NCBI RefSeq assembly: GCF_002338065.1
Contig: NZ_DDHJ01000014.1
Span: 186,001-250,000 of the forward strand
Length of the DNA stretch: 64,000 nucleotides
Source: Pseudomonas sp. UBA1879
GTDB lineage: Bacteria > Pseudomonadota > Gammaproteobacteria > Pseudomonadales > Pseudomonadaceae
Direction of reading: 5' to 3'
Shown here: piece after piece, positions 45,276-54,987 of the stretch
Position numbering within the stretch: position 1 is the stretch's first letter
How the letters are laid out: each line of letters opens with the position of its first letter
Position numbers and translations under genes: made by a program
The notes under the pieces: model-generated
What the model was told of the DNA's origin: nothing
Databases searched by the model: none
The model's input: the letters and a program-made list of their open reading frames with translations, nothing else

Positions 45276-45409
45276 CTTTCCTCCCGACTTTTACGTCGTA
45301 TTGGTTAGGTTTTTTTAGATTAAAGCGGTAAAGCAAAATCGTTTTACATCCGCCCTTGCGGGCATCCCCTCACCGCAATGAGAGGATCATCAGACTCGCC
45401 AGGCGGGCC

Positions 45410-46279
45410 TCAATGGTTATCTTCGTGAGCCATCGACAGGTAAACGATGGTCAGCATCATGAAGATAAACGCTTGCAGGGTGATGATCAGGATGTGGAAG
45501 ACAGCCCACGCCCACTGCAGAACCACGCCCAGGCCACTCAGCCAAAGCAGGCCACTGCCGAACATGACCGCGATCAGGATGAACACCAGTTCACCCGCGT
45601 ACATGTTGCCGAAGAGACGCAGAGCCAGAGAAACCGGTTTGGCAATCAGCGTTACGAATTCAAGCAGGAAGTTCACAGGAATCAACAGCGCCTGTACCAG
45701 AACGTTCTTGCTGCCGAACGGGTGAAGCGTCAGCTCACCAATGAAACCGCCGATGCCCTTGACTTTGATGCTGTAGAAAATGATCAGCGCGAAGACCGAC
45801 AGCGCCATACCGATCGTAGCGTTCGGGTCGGTGGTCGACACGGCGCGGAAAGGAATGTGATGGTCACCGGAAATCATGATGGCCAGTTGTGGAATCCAGT
45901 CCACAGGCACGAGGTCGACCGCGTTCATCAGGAACACCCAGACGAAAATGGTCAGTGCCAGTGGCGCGATGACGGCACTGCGGCCGTGAAAGCTATCTTT
46001 CACGCTGCCGTCGACGAACTCGATCAGCACTTCGACAAAATTCTGCAGCGCGCCAGGTTGACCGGAGGTGGCCTTTTTGGCCGCCATGCGGAAAATCAGG
46101 ACAAAAATCAGACCCAAGGCCACCGACCAGCCGAGAGTATCGAGGTGGAAAGCCCAAAAGCCCATTTCTTTTGCTTCTGCTGCGGAATGCGCAAAGCCCC
46201 AAGTGCCGTCAGGCAAATGACCGAAGGTCAGGTTTTGCAAGTGGTGCTGGATATAGCCCGAAGCTGTTTGCTCTGCCAT
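45410..46279 (-). CDS. atpB: ATP synthase subunit a
   Basis: 289 residues, five to six membrane helices. The essential Arg is in SLALRLFGNMYAGELVF (about residue 215), with the acidic/histidine residues of the half-channels around GFIGELTLHPFGSKN. Stationary proton channel against the c-ring; the 134-base gap before atpE is normal for the operon. Confidence 0.97.
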   Translation of the reverse strand: MAEQTASGYIQHHLQNLTFGHLPDGTWGFAHSAAEAKEMGFWAFHLDTLGWSVALGLIFVLIFRMAAKKATSGQPGALQNFVEVLIEFVDGSVKDSFHGRSAVIAPLALTIFVWVFLMNAVDLVPVDWIPQLAIMISGDHHIPFRAVSTTDPNATIGMALSVFALIIFYSIKVKGIGGFIGELTLHPFGSKNVLVQALLIPVNFLLEFVTLIAKPVSLALRLFGNMYAGELVFILIAVMFGSGLLWLSGLGVVLQWAWAVFHILIITLQAFIFMMLTIVYLSMAHEDNH

Positions 46280-46295
46280 GGTTGCCTCAAACGCC

Positions 46296-46703
46296 CTAAG
46301 GTCTCAAAAGTCTTGTTCTCATTAGCAGGGGTGCGAACCAGCTGACCAACTGGGTCAGCATGAACACGCCGAAGATCGCCAGCGGGGCCAGCGGCTTCAC
46401 TCCTGCGAAGGTCAGTGCAAACAGCACTGCCGTAAAAATCAGTTTGCCTGCCTCGCCGGCGTAGAACGACCGAACGATGGCTTGGGCTGCTCTGGCACCG
46501 GAAAACCGAAACGCCTTATGAGCGAAGTACAAATTGGGCAGCCACGCTATCAGGCCTCCGCACAGCCCTGAATACCCAGCTACGACTCCATGCCACTGCC
46601 AAAGCGTCACCGCGGCCAGTAACAGGACAATTAATTGAGCCAGCAATACCGGGAAAACGGCCAGACGATGGAACGGCAAGCGGTTTGGCGTGCGTGTTTC
46701 CAT
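46296..46703 (-). CDS. atpI: ATP synthase subunit I
   Basis: 135 residues from the ATG at 46701-46703 with AGGAG upstream (the open frame extends 12 codons further without a better start). Four hydrophobic helices, GGLIAWLPNLYFAHKAFRFSGARAA and FYAGEAGKLIFTAVLFA, are typical of AtpI, which helps assemble the c-ring. First gene of the atp operon; the promoter must lie in 46704-46849, before parB. Confidence 0.92.
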   Translation of the reverse strand: METRTPNRLPFHRLAVFPVLLAQLIVLLLAAVTLWQWHGVVAGYSGLCGGLIAWLPNLYFAHKAFRFSGARAAQAIVRSFYAGEAGKLIFTAVLFALTFAGVKPLAPLAIFGVFMLTQLVSWFAPLLMRTRLLRP

Positions 46704-46849
46704 CACATGGGCTCCTCGTGTGTCGGCCGCCAAAATCAATAACTTGGCATAATTTGTGCCGACAAAATGCGCGCAGAGTATAGGGGCGGTTCAGCCCCTA
46801 TTCAACTGCTGGGTAGTGATTTCCGACTACACGCTGCGGTCTATTTGTT

Positions 46850-47722
46850 TCAACGAATGTGAGCGAGAACACCTTGCAACTCATCCAGTGAGTTATAGCG
46901 AATGACCAGCTGGCCTTTTCCCTTCTGACCGTGGCGGATTTGCACGTTAGAGCCCAGCCGCTCGGCCAGACGCTGCTCGAGACGCGTAATATCCGGATCG
47001 GCTTTGGCGGGCGAAGTAGGCTCTTGTTTGCCACTCAACCACTGCCTGACTAACGCCTCAGTTTGGCGCACGGTGAGACCACGTGCGACAACATGTCGCG
47101 CCCCGTCTACCTGCCGTTCTTCCGGCAAGCCAAGCAATGCGCGAGCGTGGCCCATCTCGAGGTCGCCGTGGGACAGCATGGTTTTGATCACTTCAGGCAG
47201 CGCAATCAAACGCAGCAGGTTGGCCACACTGACCCGGGATTTGCCCACAGCCTCAGCGACCTGTTGCTGGGTCAGCTGAAATTCCTGCTGTAAGCGTTGC
47301 AAGGCAATGGCTTCTTCGATCGGATTCAGGTCTTCACGCTGAATGTTCTCGATAAGCGCCATCGCGATGGCCGCTTCGTCAGGCACATCACGCACCATTG
47401 CAGGTATGTTTTCTACGCCGGCCTGTTGACTCGCGCGCCACCGACGTTCACCCGCAATGATTTCATAGCGATTGTCAGCAATCGGGCGCACTACGATCGG
47501 CTGCATGACACCCTGTGCCCTGATCGAATTGGCCAGTTCTTCCAACGCCTGCGGGTCCATGTCCCGCCGAGGTTGGTACTTACCACGCTGAATCAGGTCG
47601 AGCGGAATGTGTTGCAGCTCACGTTGTTCGGCCTTGACGGCCTGTTCTTCCAGAGCACTGACGGTGGGACTGCTCAGAAGCGCGTCCAACCCACGTCCGA
47701 GTCCTCGTTTCTTGACGGCCAT
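46850..47722 (-). CDS. parB: chromosome-partitioning protein ParB
   Basis: 290 residues. CTP-hydrolysing DNA clamp that loads at parS and spreads. The opening KKRGLGRGLDALL, the CTP-binding AGERRWRASQ (about 95-104), ENIQREDLNPIEEA and the helix-turn-helix FQLTQQQVAEAVGKSRVSVANLLRLI (about 145-170) are all present, with a C-terminal dimer domain. Nine bases after parA; targets are the parS copies listed here. Confidence 0.97.
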   Translation of the reverse strand: MAVKKRGLGRGLDALLSSPTVSALEEQAVKAEQRELQHIPLDLIQRGKYQPRRDMDPQALEELANSIRAQGVMQPIVVRPIADNRYEIIAGERRWRASQQAGVENIPAMVRDVPDEAAIAMALIENIQREDLNPIEEAIALQRLQQEFQLTQQQVAEAVGKSRVSVANLLRLIALPEVIKTMLSHGDLEMGHARALLGLPEERQVDGARHVVARGLTVRQTEALVRQWLSGKQEPTSPAKADPDITRLEQRLAERLGSNVQIRHGQKGKGQLVIRYNSLDELQGVLAHIR

Positions 47723-47731
47723 GGGATTTCC

Positions 47732-48529
47732 TTAAGTGGGCTGGGCTGCGGCGCGTGAACTACCGCGACGTTGACGACGAACCATCTCACCCGCCAGAGC
47801 CAGGTAAGCCAGGGCACCGCGGGAGGTCTTGTCGTAGGCCAGAGCTGGCATGCCGAAGCTTGGCGCTTCTGCCAAACGGATGTTGCGAGGGATCACTGTG
47901 TCGTACAACTGATCGCCAAAGTGTTCCTTGAGCTGCGCGGACACATCGTTGATAAGGCTCAGACGCGGATCGTACATTGTCCGCAGCAGACCTTCGATTT
48001 TGAGCTGAGGATTCAGCAGTTCGGCGATTCGCTTGATGTTATCCACAAGGTCACTGAGCCCTTCTAAAGCGAAGTACTCGCACTGCATGGGGATAATCAC
48101 ACCATCGGCCGCAACAAGCGCATTGAGTGTCAGCATCGACAGCGACGGTGGGCAGTCGATGAGAATGTAATCGTAATTTTCCCGAATCGGCCCTAGTGCT
48201 GTGCGCAAGCGGGACTCTTTCATCTGCATTTCAAGCAGAACGACTTCGGCGGCGGTCAGGTCACGGTTGGCCGGTAGAAGCTGATAGCCCCCATGCTCAG
48301 AAAAGTGCATAGCCTGATTGAGGTCGCATTCGCCGATCAGGAGATCGTAAACCGAATGCTCCAGCGCGTGTTTATCCACACCGCTGCCCATGGTGGCGTT
48401 GCCCTGTGGATCGAGGTCGATCAACAACACCCGACGCTTAGTGGCGACCAGCGACGCGGCGAGATTGATGCAGGTGGTGGTTTTACCCACCCCCCCTTTT
48501 TGGTTCGCTATCGCGAATACCTTAGCCAT
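47732..48529 (-). CDS. parA: chromosome-partitioning ATPase ParA (Soj)
   Basis: 265 residues. Deviant Walker A KGGVGKTTTCINLAA (about 11-25), Walker A' LIDLDPQGNATMGSG and Walker B ILIDCPPSLSML. It drives ParB-bound origins along the nucleoid. Two exact DnaA boxes lie within the gene (48039-48047, 48372-48380). Operon order rsmG-parA-parB. Confidence 0.97.
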   Translation of the reverse strand: MAKVFAIANQKGGVGKTTTCINLAASLVATKRRVLLIDLDPQGNATMGSGVDKHALEHSVYDLLIGECDLNQAMHFSEHGGYQLLPANRDLTAAEVVLLEMQMKESRLRTALGPIRENYDYILIDCPPSLSMLTLNALVAADGVIIPMQCEYFALEGLSDLVDNIKRIAELLNPQLKIEGLLRTMYDPRLSLINDVSAQLKEHFGDQLYDTVIPRNIRLAEAPSFGMPALAYDKTSRGALAYLALAGEMVRRQRRGSSRAAAQPT

Positions 48530-48547
48530 TCTTGCGTGTGTTCCCTG

Positions 48548-49192
48548 TCATGCTGTGCGGCGCAGTATCAGCAGATGCCGTTGACCTTGGCAACCGGGGA
48601 CAGCCAAGGCTTGCGCGCTTTCCAGATGAAAATCTGCCGGCAATCCTACCAGTTCGTCCGCAGGATGCAGACCTTTCATCGCCAGCCAGCGAGTTTCGCT
48701 GTTGCCCATGTGTCGCGTCCACTGGGTGAAATCTTCCAGGCTGCTGAACGCGCGGGAGATGATCCCGGTAAATGGCACCTCTGGCTGAAAAGCTTCCGCA
48801 CGGCTGTGGATAACTTCGAGGTTATCAAGCTTCAGCTCAAGTTTGACCTGCGTGAGAAATCGGGTTTTCTTGCCATTGCTGTCCAGGCACGTGACCTTCA
48901 TGTCCGGAAACAGGATCGCCAAGGGAATGCCCGGCATCCCGCCGCCGCTGCCAACGTCCAGTTGGCGCTGGCCTTCAATGAAGGGCACCACACTCAGACT
49001 GTCCAGCAAATGCCGAGACACCATTTCGTCCGGATCACGGACAGCGGTCAGGTTGTACGCTTTGTTCCACTTGATCAGGAGCGCCAGATAACCCAACAGC
49101 TGTGCATGTTGAGCCTCGGTTAACTCAACGCCGAGTTCCCGGGCGCCAAGGGTCAGTTCTTCTGCATGTTGCGGGGTGACCATAGAACTCAA
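48548..49192 (-). CDS. rsmG: 16S rRNA (guanine527-N7)-methyltransferase
   Basis: 214 residues. Methylates G527 of 16S rRNA (loss gives low-level streptomycin resistance). SAM loop DVGSGGGMPGIPLAILFPD (about 75-93) and CLDSNGKKTRFL, then ISRAFSSLEDF. Its ATG overlaps the mnmG stop (ATGA). A DnaA box is at 48805-48813. Confidence 0.97.
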   Translation of the reverse strand: MSSMVTPQHAEELTLGARELGVELTEAQHAQLLGYLALLIKWNKAYNLTAVRDPDEMVSRHLLDSLSVVPFIEGQRQLDVGSGGGMPGIPLAILFPDMKVTCLDSNGKKTRFLTQVKLELKLDNLEVIHSRAEAFQPEVPFTGIISRAFSSLEDFTQWTRHMGNSETRWLAMKGLHPADELVGLPADFHLESAQALAVPGCQGQRHLLILRRTA

Positions 49193-51090
49193 GCGCTTTG
49201 CTCCAACTGACGGCCCGCGCCGCGTTTTTTCAAATGGATCATCAACAGCGAGATCGCCGCTGGCGTGACGCCTGGAATACGGGATGCCTGACCGAGGGTT
49301 TCAGGCCGAGTTATCCCCAGCTTGCTTTGAATTTCTTTCGACAGACCCGAGATGCCGGTGTAATCGATGTCCGCAGGCAATCTGGTGTCTTCGCTGGCGC
49401 GCAGACGGGCAATCTCATCCTGCTGACGATCAATGTAGCCCGCGTATTTGGTCTTGATCTCAACCTGTTCGGCGACCTGTGGATCAAACGAGCCGTTCCC
49501 AGTGATGGCCACAAGGCTCGCGTAGTCCACTTCCGGGCGACTTAGCAGATTCAACAGGTTGTATTCGTGGGTCAGCGGCGTCCCGAAGTGGGCCGATACC
49601 GCATCGCCCTGCTCCGTTCCTGGACGAATCCAAGTGGATTTGAGGCGTTGTTCTTCCTGCTCAATGCCTTCGCGCTTGGCGCAAAAAGCCGCCCAACGAG
49701 CGTCGTCAACCAGGCCCAGCTCACGTCCTTTTTCGGTGAGTCGCAGATCCGCGTTGTCTTCACGCAGGATCAGCCGGTATTCAGCGCGAGACGTGAACAT
49801 CCGGTAAGGCTCTTGGGTACCCAGAGTGATCAAGTCATCCACAAGCACACCGATGTAGGCCTCATCGCGGCGCGGGCACCAGCTTTCTTTGCCTTGTGCA
49901 CGCAGGGCTGCGTTCGCTCCGGCGAGCAAGCCTTGCGCACCGGCTTCTTCGTAACCGGTGGTGCCGTTGATCTGACCCGCGAAGAACAAACCGCCGATGA
50001 CCTTGGTTTCCAGACTGTATTTCAGATCACGTGGATCGAAATAGTCGTATTCGATGGCATAGCCGGGGCGCACGATGTGTGCGTTTTCCATGCCGCGAAT
50101 CGAGCGCACGATCTGCAATTGCACGTCAAACGGCAGAGAGGTCGAGATACCGTTCGGATACAGCTCATGGGTGGTGAGCCCTTCCGGCTCAATAAACACC
50201 TGATGGCTTTCCTTGTCGGCAAAGCGATGAATCTTGTCTTCAATCGACGGGCAATAGCGCGGGCCGACCCCCTCGATCTCTCCCGCAGCGGAGTACATCG
50301 GCGATCGATCAAGGTTGGCTGCGATGATTTCATGGGTGCGCGCATTGGTATGCGTAATCCAGCAACTCACTTGACGGGGATGCTGGTTTTTTGAGCCCAG
50401 GAACGACATCACCGGAATCGGAGTGTCCCCGGGTTGCTCGGTCATGACCGTGAAATCCACAGATCGGCCGTCGATGCGGGGGGGCGTGCCCGTTTTCAAA
50501 CGTCCGACACGTAGAGGCAACTCGCGAAGACGGCGTGCCAACGCAATGGACGGTGGATCGCCAGCCCTGCCACCCGAATAGTTCTGCAACCCGATGTGGA
50601 TAAGTCCGCCGAGGAATGTCCCTGTGGTCAGCACGACTGAATCGGCCATGAACCGAAGCCCCATCTGAGTGACCACACCGCGTACCTGATCCTGTTCAAC
50701 GATCAGGTCGTCGCAGGACTGCTGGAATATCCACAGGTTGGGCTGGTTCTCAATGATTTCGCGGATGGCTGCCTTGTAAAGAATGCGGTCGGCTTGAGCG
50801 CGGGTCGCCCTTACTGCTGGGCCTTTACGGCTATTGAGTACCCGAAACTGTATGCCACCCAAATCGGTAGCAGTGGCCATAGCACCGCCCAGTGCATCGA
50901 TTTCCTTGACCAGATGGCTTTTGCCAATGCCGCCAATCGCTGGGTTGCAACTCATCTGCCCGAGGGTTTCCACGTTATGCGTAAGCAGCAGGGTTTTAGC
51001 ACCCATGCGCGCAGACGCCAGTGCTGCCTCGGTACCGGCATGACCGCCGCCGATGACGATCACTTCAAAACGGGAAGGGAAATCCACCAC
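49189..51090 (-). CDS. mnmG: tRNA uridine-5-carboxymethylaminomethyl modification enzyme MnmG (GidA)
   Basis: 633 residues, GTG start at 51088-51090 with GAGG upstream. FAD enzyme that, with MnmE, builds the cmnm5U34 wobble modification. FAD motif VIVIGGGHAGTEAALASAR (about 10-28), the cysteine loop MSCNPAIGGIGKSHLVKEIDALGG, GYAIEYDYFDPRDL, and the C-terminal helical tRNA/MnmE domain. A DnaA box is at 50595-50603. First gene of the mnmG-rsmG-parAB run. Confidence 0.97.
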   Translation of the reverse strand: MVDFPSRFEVIVIGGGHAGTEAALASARMGAKTLLLTHNVETLGQMSCNPAIGGIGKSHLVKEIDALGGAMATATDLGGIQFRVLNSRKGPAVRATRAQADRILYKAAIREIIENQPNLWIFQQSCDDLIVEQDQVRGVVTQMGLRFMADSVVLTTGTFLGGLIHIGLQNYSGGRAGDPPSIALARRLRELPLRVGRLKTGTPPRIDGRSVDFTVMTEQPGDTPIPVMSFLGSKNQHPRQVSCWITHTNARTHEIIAANLDRSPMYSAAGEIEGVGPRYCPSIEDKIHRFADKESHQVFIEPEGLTTHELYPNGISTSLPFDVQLQIVRSIRGMENAHIVRPGYAIEYDYFDPRDLKYSLETKVIGGLFFAGQINGTTGYEEAGAQGLLAGANAALRAQGKESWCPRRDEAYIGVLVDDLITLGTQEPYRMFTSRAEYRLILREDNADLRLTEKGRELGLVDDARWAAFCAKREGIEQEEQRLKSTWIRPGTEQGDAVSAHFGTPLTHEYNLLNLLSRPEVDYASLVAITGNGSFDPQVAEQVEIKTKYAGYIDRQQDEIARLRASEDTRLPADIDYTGISGLSKEIQSKLGITRPETLGQASRIPGVTPAAISLLMIHLKKRGAGRQLEQSA

Positions 51091-51610
51091 GCACCTCGTG
51101 CCTGTTAATGGGGGGAATAGGAAATTGGCGGCAAGTATAGGGACTTAGCCCCCTCGAAAGGAACCTTTTGCACAAAATTTAACCAGCTGTGGATGAACGG
51201 GAGTTAGAAGAATAAAAAGGAAAGAAATTTATAAAAGCTTTGTTTTTATGTTTATGTTTAGAGGACATCCTTTCTGTGGATAGATCCCTACAGGCCTTGT
51301 CAATGCTGGTGTACAGAGAATTGAAAGCCTGTGTTGATGTAGGCAGGAGGCCTTGGGATAACAGGATTTAGCCTGTGGATTAAACGGCCTGTTATCCACA
51401 GGCGGGGTTAGCCCCAGGTAACAGCCCCTGTTATCAACGGATCTTATGCTGAGTTATGCACAGGGCTTAACGATGCCGTCAGCCCCGCACGCTTGATAAC
51501 GGGCAAGCGAAATCCCGCTTCGGGAACCGGAGCGCAATAAAACAGGAGAAGTTCGGGAACGTACGGGAGCAGCTCTAGGTGAAGAGCTGCGGAGGACAGG
51601 CGATGAGGCG
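51091..51610. other. second origin-like intergenic region (mnmG-mnmE)
   Basis: 520 bases without a gene. It has an A/T-rich tract (51205-51262), a near DnaA box TGTGGATAG (51275-51283), TGTACAGAGA (51310-51319), AAAGCCTGT (51324-51332), a near box TGTGGATTA (51374-51382), an exact box TTATCCACA (51392-51400) and GAGTTATGCA (51451-51460). Every landmark through the exact box recurs in the oriC gap in the same order, and from the first box on with the same spacing. The mnmG promoter must also lie here. Confidence 0.7.
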
Positions 51611-52981
51611 TTATTTTCCGATGCAGAAGCTCGAAAAAATGCGCCCTAGAAGGTCGTCAGAGCTGAATGCGCCGGTGATTTCACCTAGAAACTGCTGAGC
51701 AAGCCGTAAATCTTCGGCCAGCAGTTCACCGGCACCTGCCTGCGTCAATTGAGCGTGGCCATGGTCCAGTGACTCACTCGCATTATTCAAGGCTTCGAGA
51801 TGGCGGCGGCGCGCGCTGAAGCTGCTTTCTGAGGTCTGTTGATAACCCATGCAGGCTTTTAAATGCTCGCGAAGAAGCTCGAGCCCTTCACCGCCTGCCT
51901 TGGCACTTAGGTTAATCGTGACGTGGCCATCCGCACTTACATTCAGGCCCACGACGTCCCCGCTGATGTCGGCTTTGTTCCGGATGAGCGTTACGTTTGC
52001 AGGGTCAGGGCGTTCGTCCAGGAATTCTGGCCATAACGCAAACGGATTCACCGCTTCTGGTGCTGTCGCGTCTACCACCAGCAGAACACGATCGGCTTCT
52101 CCGATCGCTTTCAAGGCTCGTTCGACCCCTATTCTTTCAACATGGTCTTCTGTATCCCGTAGCCCGGCCGTGTCAACGACGTGAAGGGGCATGCCGTCGA
52201 TATGGATGTGTTCCCGAAGGACATCCCGAGTGGTGCCCGCAATCTCGGTGACGATGGCCGCCTCACGACCGGCCAAGGCGTTAAGCAGGCTTGATTTGCC
52301 GGCGTTAGGGCGGCCAGCGATCACCACGGTCATCCCGTCGCGTAAAAGTGCGCCTTGGTTAGCCTCGCGCTGGACTGTGGACAACTGCTCACGTACGTCA
52401 TCGAGCATGCTAAGCACATGACCATCGGCGAGGAAGTCGATTTCTTCTTCGGGGAAATCGATGGCGGCTTCGACATAAATACGCAGCCTGATCAATTTTT
52501 CAGTGAGGTTATGCACACGCTGAGAAAAGGCGCCCTGCAGTGAACGCAACGCGTTTCGCGCCGCCTGTGCAGAACTGGCTTCGATCAGGTCGGCGATTGC
52601 TTCGGCCTGAGCCAGGTCGAGCTTGTCGTTAAGGAATGCCCGTTCGCTGAACTCGCCAGGTCGTGCGAGTCGACTGCCAAGCTGCACACAGCGCTGCAAC
52701 AGCATGTCGAGCACAATGGGGCCGCCATGGCCCTGAAGCTCGAACACGTCTTCACCGGTGAAAGAATTCGGGCCTGGGAAATACAGGGCAATGCCTTCAT
52801 CGATGATCTGACCGTTTCCGTCCTGAAACGGACCGTAATGGGCACGACGAGGTTCAGGGACTTTACCGATGATGGCCATGGCGGCTGCGCTCGCCAACGG
52901 TCCCGACACACGCACGATGCCTACGCCTCCCCGACCTTGCGCGGTGGCGATGGCTGCAATGGTTTCACGAGGGACGTTCAT
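51611..52981 (-). CDS. mnmE: tRNA modification GTPase MnmE (TrmE)
   Basis: 456 residues from the ATG at 52979-52981 (MNVPRETIAAIATAQGRGGVGIVRVSG). N-terminal tetrahydrofolate-binding domain (1-118), helical domain, and an inserted GTPase with G1 AGRPNAGKSSLLNAL (about 223), G3 DTAGLRDTEDHVE and G4 NKAD; the C-terminal motif ends FCIGK with the conserved Cys. Partner of MnmG. Separated from yidC by a terminator. Confidence 0.97.
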   Translation of the reverse strand: MNVPRETIAAIATAQGRGGVGIVRVSGPLASAAAMAIIGKVPEPRRAHYGPFQDGNGQIIDEGIALYFPGPNSFTGEDVFELQGHGGPIVLDMLLQRCVQLGSRLARPGEFSERAFLNDKLDLAQAEAIADLIEASSAQAARNALRSLQGAFSQRVHNLTEKLIRLRIYVEAAIDFPEEEIDFLADGHVLSMLDDVREQLSTVQREANQGALLRDGMTVVIAGRPNAGKSSLLNALAGREAAIVTEIAGTTRDVLREHIHIDGMPLHVVDTAGLRDTEDHVERIGVERALKAIGEADRVLLVVDATAPEAVNPFALWPEFLDERPDPANVTLIRNKADISGDVVGLNVSADGHVTINLSAKAGGEGLELLREHLKACMGYQQTSESSFSARRRHLEALNNASESLDHGHAQLTQAGAGELLAEDLRLAQQFLGEITGAFSSDDLLGRIFSSFCIGK

Positions 52982-53011
52982 GGTCCGGCTCCTGCATAAA
53001 TGGCAGATAGC

Positions 53012-53034
53012 AAAACGCCCCACAAGGGGGCGTT
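53012..53034 (-). terminator. terminator of the rpmH-rnpA-yidD-yidC operon
   Basis: AACGCCCC (53014-53021) pairs with GGGGCGTT (53027-53034), loop of five, and the flanking AAAA reads as TTTT on the minus strand, directly after the yidC stop. Confidence 0.72.
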
Positions 53035-53059
53035 CTGGATTACTTGTACACAGGGTAGA

Positions 53060-54739
53060 TCACGCAGCCGCTTTCTTGGTCTTCGCCTCGATGCTGCGGG
53101 TGATGTACCACTGTTGGGTGATGGACAGGGTGTTGTTCACAACCCAGTACAGCACCAGACCTGCCGGGAACCACAGGAAGAAGAAGGTGAAGATGATCGG
53201 CATCAACTTCATGACTTTCGCCTGCATCGGATCCGGAGGCGTAGGGTTCAGCCGCTGCTGGATGAACATGGTCGCACCCATGATGATCGGCAGGATAAAG
53301 AACGGGTCTTTGATCGACAGGTCAGTTATCCACAGCAGCCAAGGCGCTTGACGCATCTCGACGCTTTCCAACAACACCCAATACAGCGACAGGAACACCG
53401 GCATTTGAACGAGAATCGGCAAGCACCCGCCCAATGGGTTGATCTTCTCTTTCTTGTACAACTCCATCATTGATTGCGAAAGCTTCTGGCGGTCATCGCC
53501 ATGTTGCTCTTTCAGCGCAGCCAGACGCGGTGCAACGGCACGCATACGCGCCATTGACTTGTAGCTGGCAGCAGACAGAGGGAAGAAAAGCCCTTTGATC
53601 AGCATGGTCAGGAAGATGATTGACCAGCCCCAGTTACCCACAATGCTGTGGATATGTTGGAGCAGCCAGAAGATCGGTTGTGCAATGAACCACAGAATGC
53701 CGTAATCGACCGTCAGTTCGAGACCTGGGGACAACTCTTTCAGAACAGCCTGGCTCTTCGGACCGGCATACAACGTAGTCGTAGTTTCAGCCTTGGCACC
53801 CGGGGCAATGCTCACGGCAGGACCGGTAAACCCAATGATGTAGTTGCCTGCACTGTCTTTACGAGTGGTAACAGTGTTGTTGTCAGCCTTGTTCGGAATC
53901 CACGCGGTCACGAAGTAGTGCTGCAACCACGCCACCCAGCCGCCTTGTACGGTGTCTTTGATCGAGCCTTTGTCGATGTCCTTCATCGAAACCTTTTTGT
54001 AAGGCTCCGAAGGTGTCCACATTGCCGCACCCAAATATGTCGCGGTACCGGTAGCAGTGGTCGAGGAAGGATCCGCGCTGGCATCGCGCTTTAGCTGGGC
54101 GAACAGGTTGCCGTTCCAGGGTTGAGCACTTTGGTTATCGATCAAGTAGCTGACAGTCAGGTCGTACAAGCCGCGTTTGAATGTGAAACGCTTGATGTAA
54201 TTGACGCCGGCATCACTGAATTTCAGGTCGACGACTAAATCGTTCTGACCCTCTGCCAATTGGAAGCTTTTCTGTGTGGCCGAGTAAACCGGACGACCTG
54301 CAGCGCGAGCGTCAGGGCCATTCGCACCCGTCAGACCGCTTTGTGCGAGAAAAATACGCTCGCCGCCGTTGTCGAATAGCTGGAACGGAATCTCCGGATG
54401 ATCTTGACGACGAGGATAAAGTGGCAAGCGGAGCTGCACCACGTCACCACCGACAGGATCGATTGCCAGGTTCAATACATCGGTCTTGACCTCGATCAGG
54501 TCTTTACTGGCAACCACAGGCGTTTCAGCCGGTGCACTCACTTCACCTGATGCACTGGGCACGTCCGCATTGGCAGCGGCGGTACCTTGTGGAGTGTCGG
54601 GAAGTGCGGATGTGTTGGTGCTGGCGGCAACATTCTGAGTCGGCAAGGCAGCCTGACCATAGTCCTGGTTCCATTTCAGGACACCGACATAGGTCACGAT
54701 TGCCAGGGCGACGATCAGGATCGTGCGTTTAATATCCAT
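53060..54739 (-). CDS. yidC: membrane protein insertase YidC
   Basis: 559 residues. N-terminal anchor helix MDIKRTILIVALAIVTYVGVL, a large periplasmic beta domain (about 90-330) and a five-helix insertase core (about 345-535) with GNWGWSIIFLTMLIKGLFFPLS, including the hydrophilic-groove Arg/Lys region (SYKSMARMRAV), and a cytoplasmic tail ending KTKKAAA. Inserts F0 c and other membrane proteins. A DnaA box is at 53326-53334. Two bases after yidD. Confidence 0.97.
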   Translation of the reverse strand: MDIKRTILIVALAIVTYVGVLKWNQDYGQAALPTQNVAASTNTSALPDTPQGTAAANADVPSASGEVSAPAETPVVASKDLIEVKTDVLNLAIDPVGGDVVQLRLPLYPRRQDHPEIPFQLFDNGGERIFLAQSGLTGANGPDARAAGRPVYSATQKSFQLAEGQNDLVVDLKFSDAGVNYIKRFTFKRGLYDLTVSYLIDNQSAQPWNGNLFAQLKRDASADPSSTTATGTATYLGAAMWTPSEPYKKVSMKDIDKGSIKDTVQGGWVAWLQHYFVTAWIPNKADNNTVTTRKDSAGNYIIGFTGPAVSIAPGAKAETTTTLYAGPKSQAVLKELSPGLELTVDYGILWFIAQPIFWLLQHIHSIVGNWGWSIIFLTMLIKGLFFPLSAASYKSMARMRAVAPRLAALKEQHGDDRQKLSQSMMELYKKEKINPLGGCLPILVQMPVFLSLYWVLLESVEMRQAPWLLWITDLSIKDPFFILPIIMGATMFIQQRLNPTPPDPMQAKVMKLMPIIFTFFFLWFPAGLVLYWVVNNTLSITQQWYITRSIEAKTKKAAA

Positions 54740-54741
54740 GA

Positions 54742-54987
54742 TTACTCGGCCATCGAAGAGGAACGGGAGGTGGAAGCTGGTGGAACCGGGTCAAAACCAC
54801 CGGGATTCCAAGGGTGACAGCGGCCTAAACGGCGCAAGGTCAGCCAGCCGCCGCGTACCAGGCCGTGATGCTCAATGGCTTCGTACGCATAGCAGGAACA
54901 TGTCGGGTAGAAACGACAGTTTCTGGCCATCAGCGGACTAATGGCGTAGCGGTAAAACTGGATCGAAGCGAGCGCCAGTTTACGCAT
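54742..54987 (-). CDS. yidD: membrane protein insertion efficiency factor YidD
   Basis: 81 residues: MRKLALASIQFYRYAISPL, then the three-cysteine signature NCRFYPTCSCYAYEAIEHHG and RLGRCHPWNPGGFDPVP. It aids YidC-dependent insertion. Start overlaps the rnpA stop by eight bases. Confidence 0.95.
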   Translation of the reverse strand: MRKLALASIQFYRYAISPLMARNCRFYPTCSCYAYEAIEHHGLVRGGWLTLRRLGRCHPWNPGGFDPVPPASTSRSSSMAE

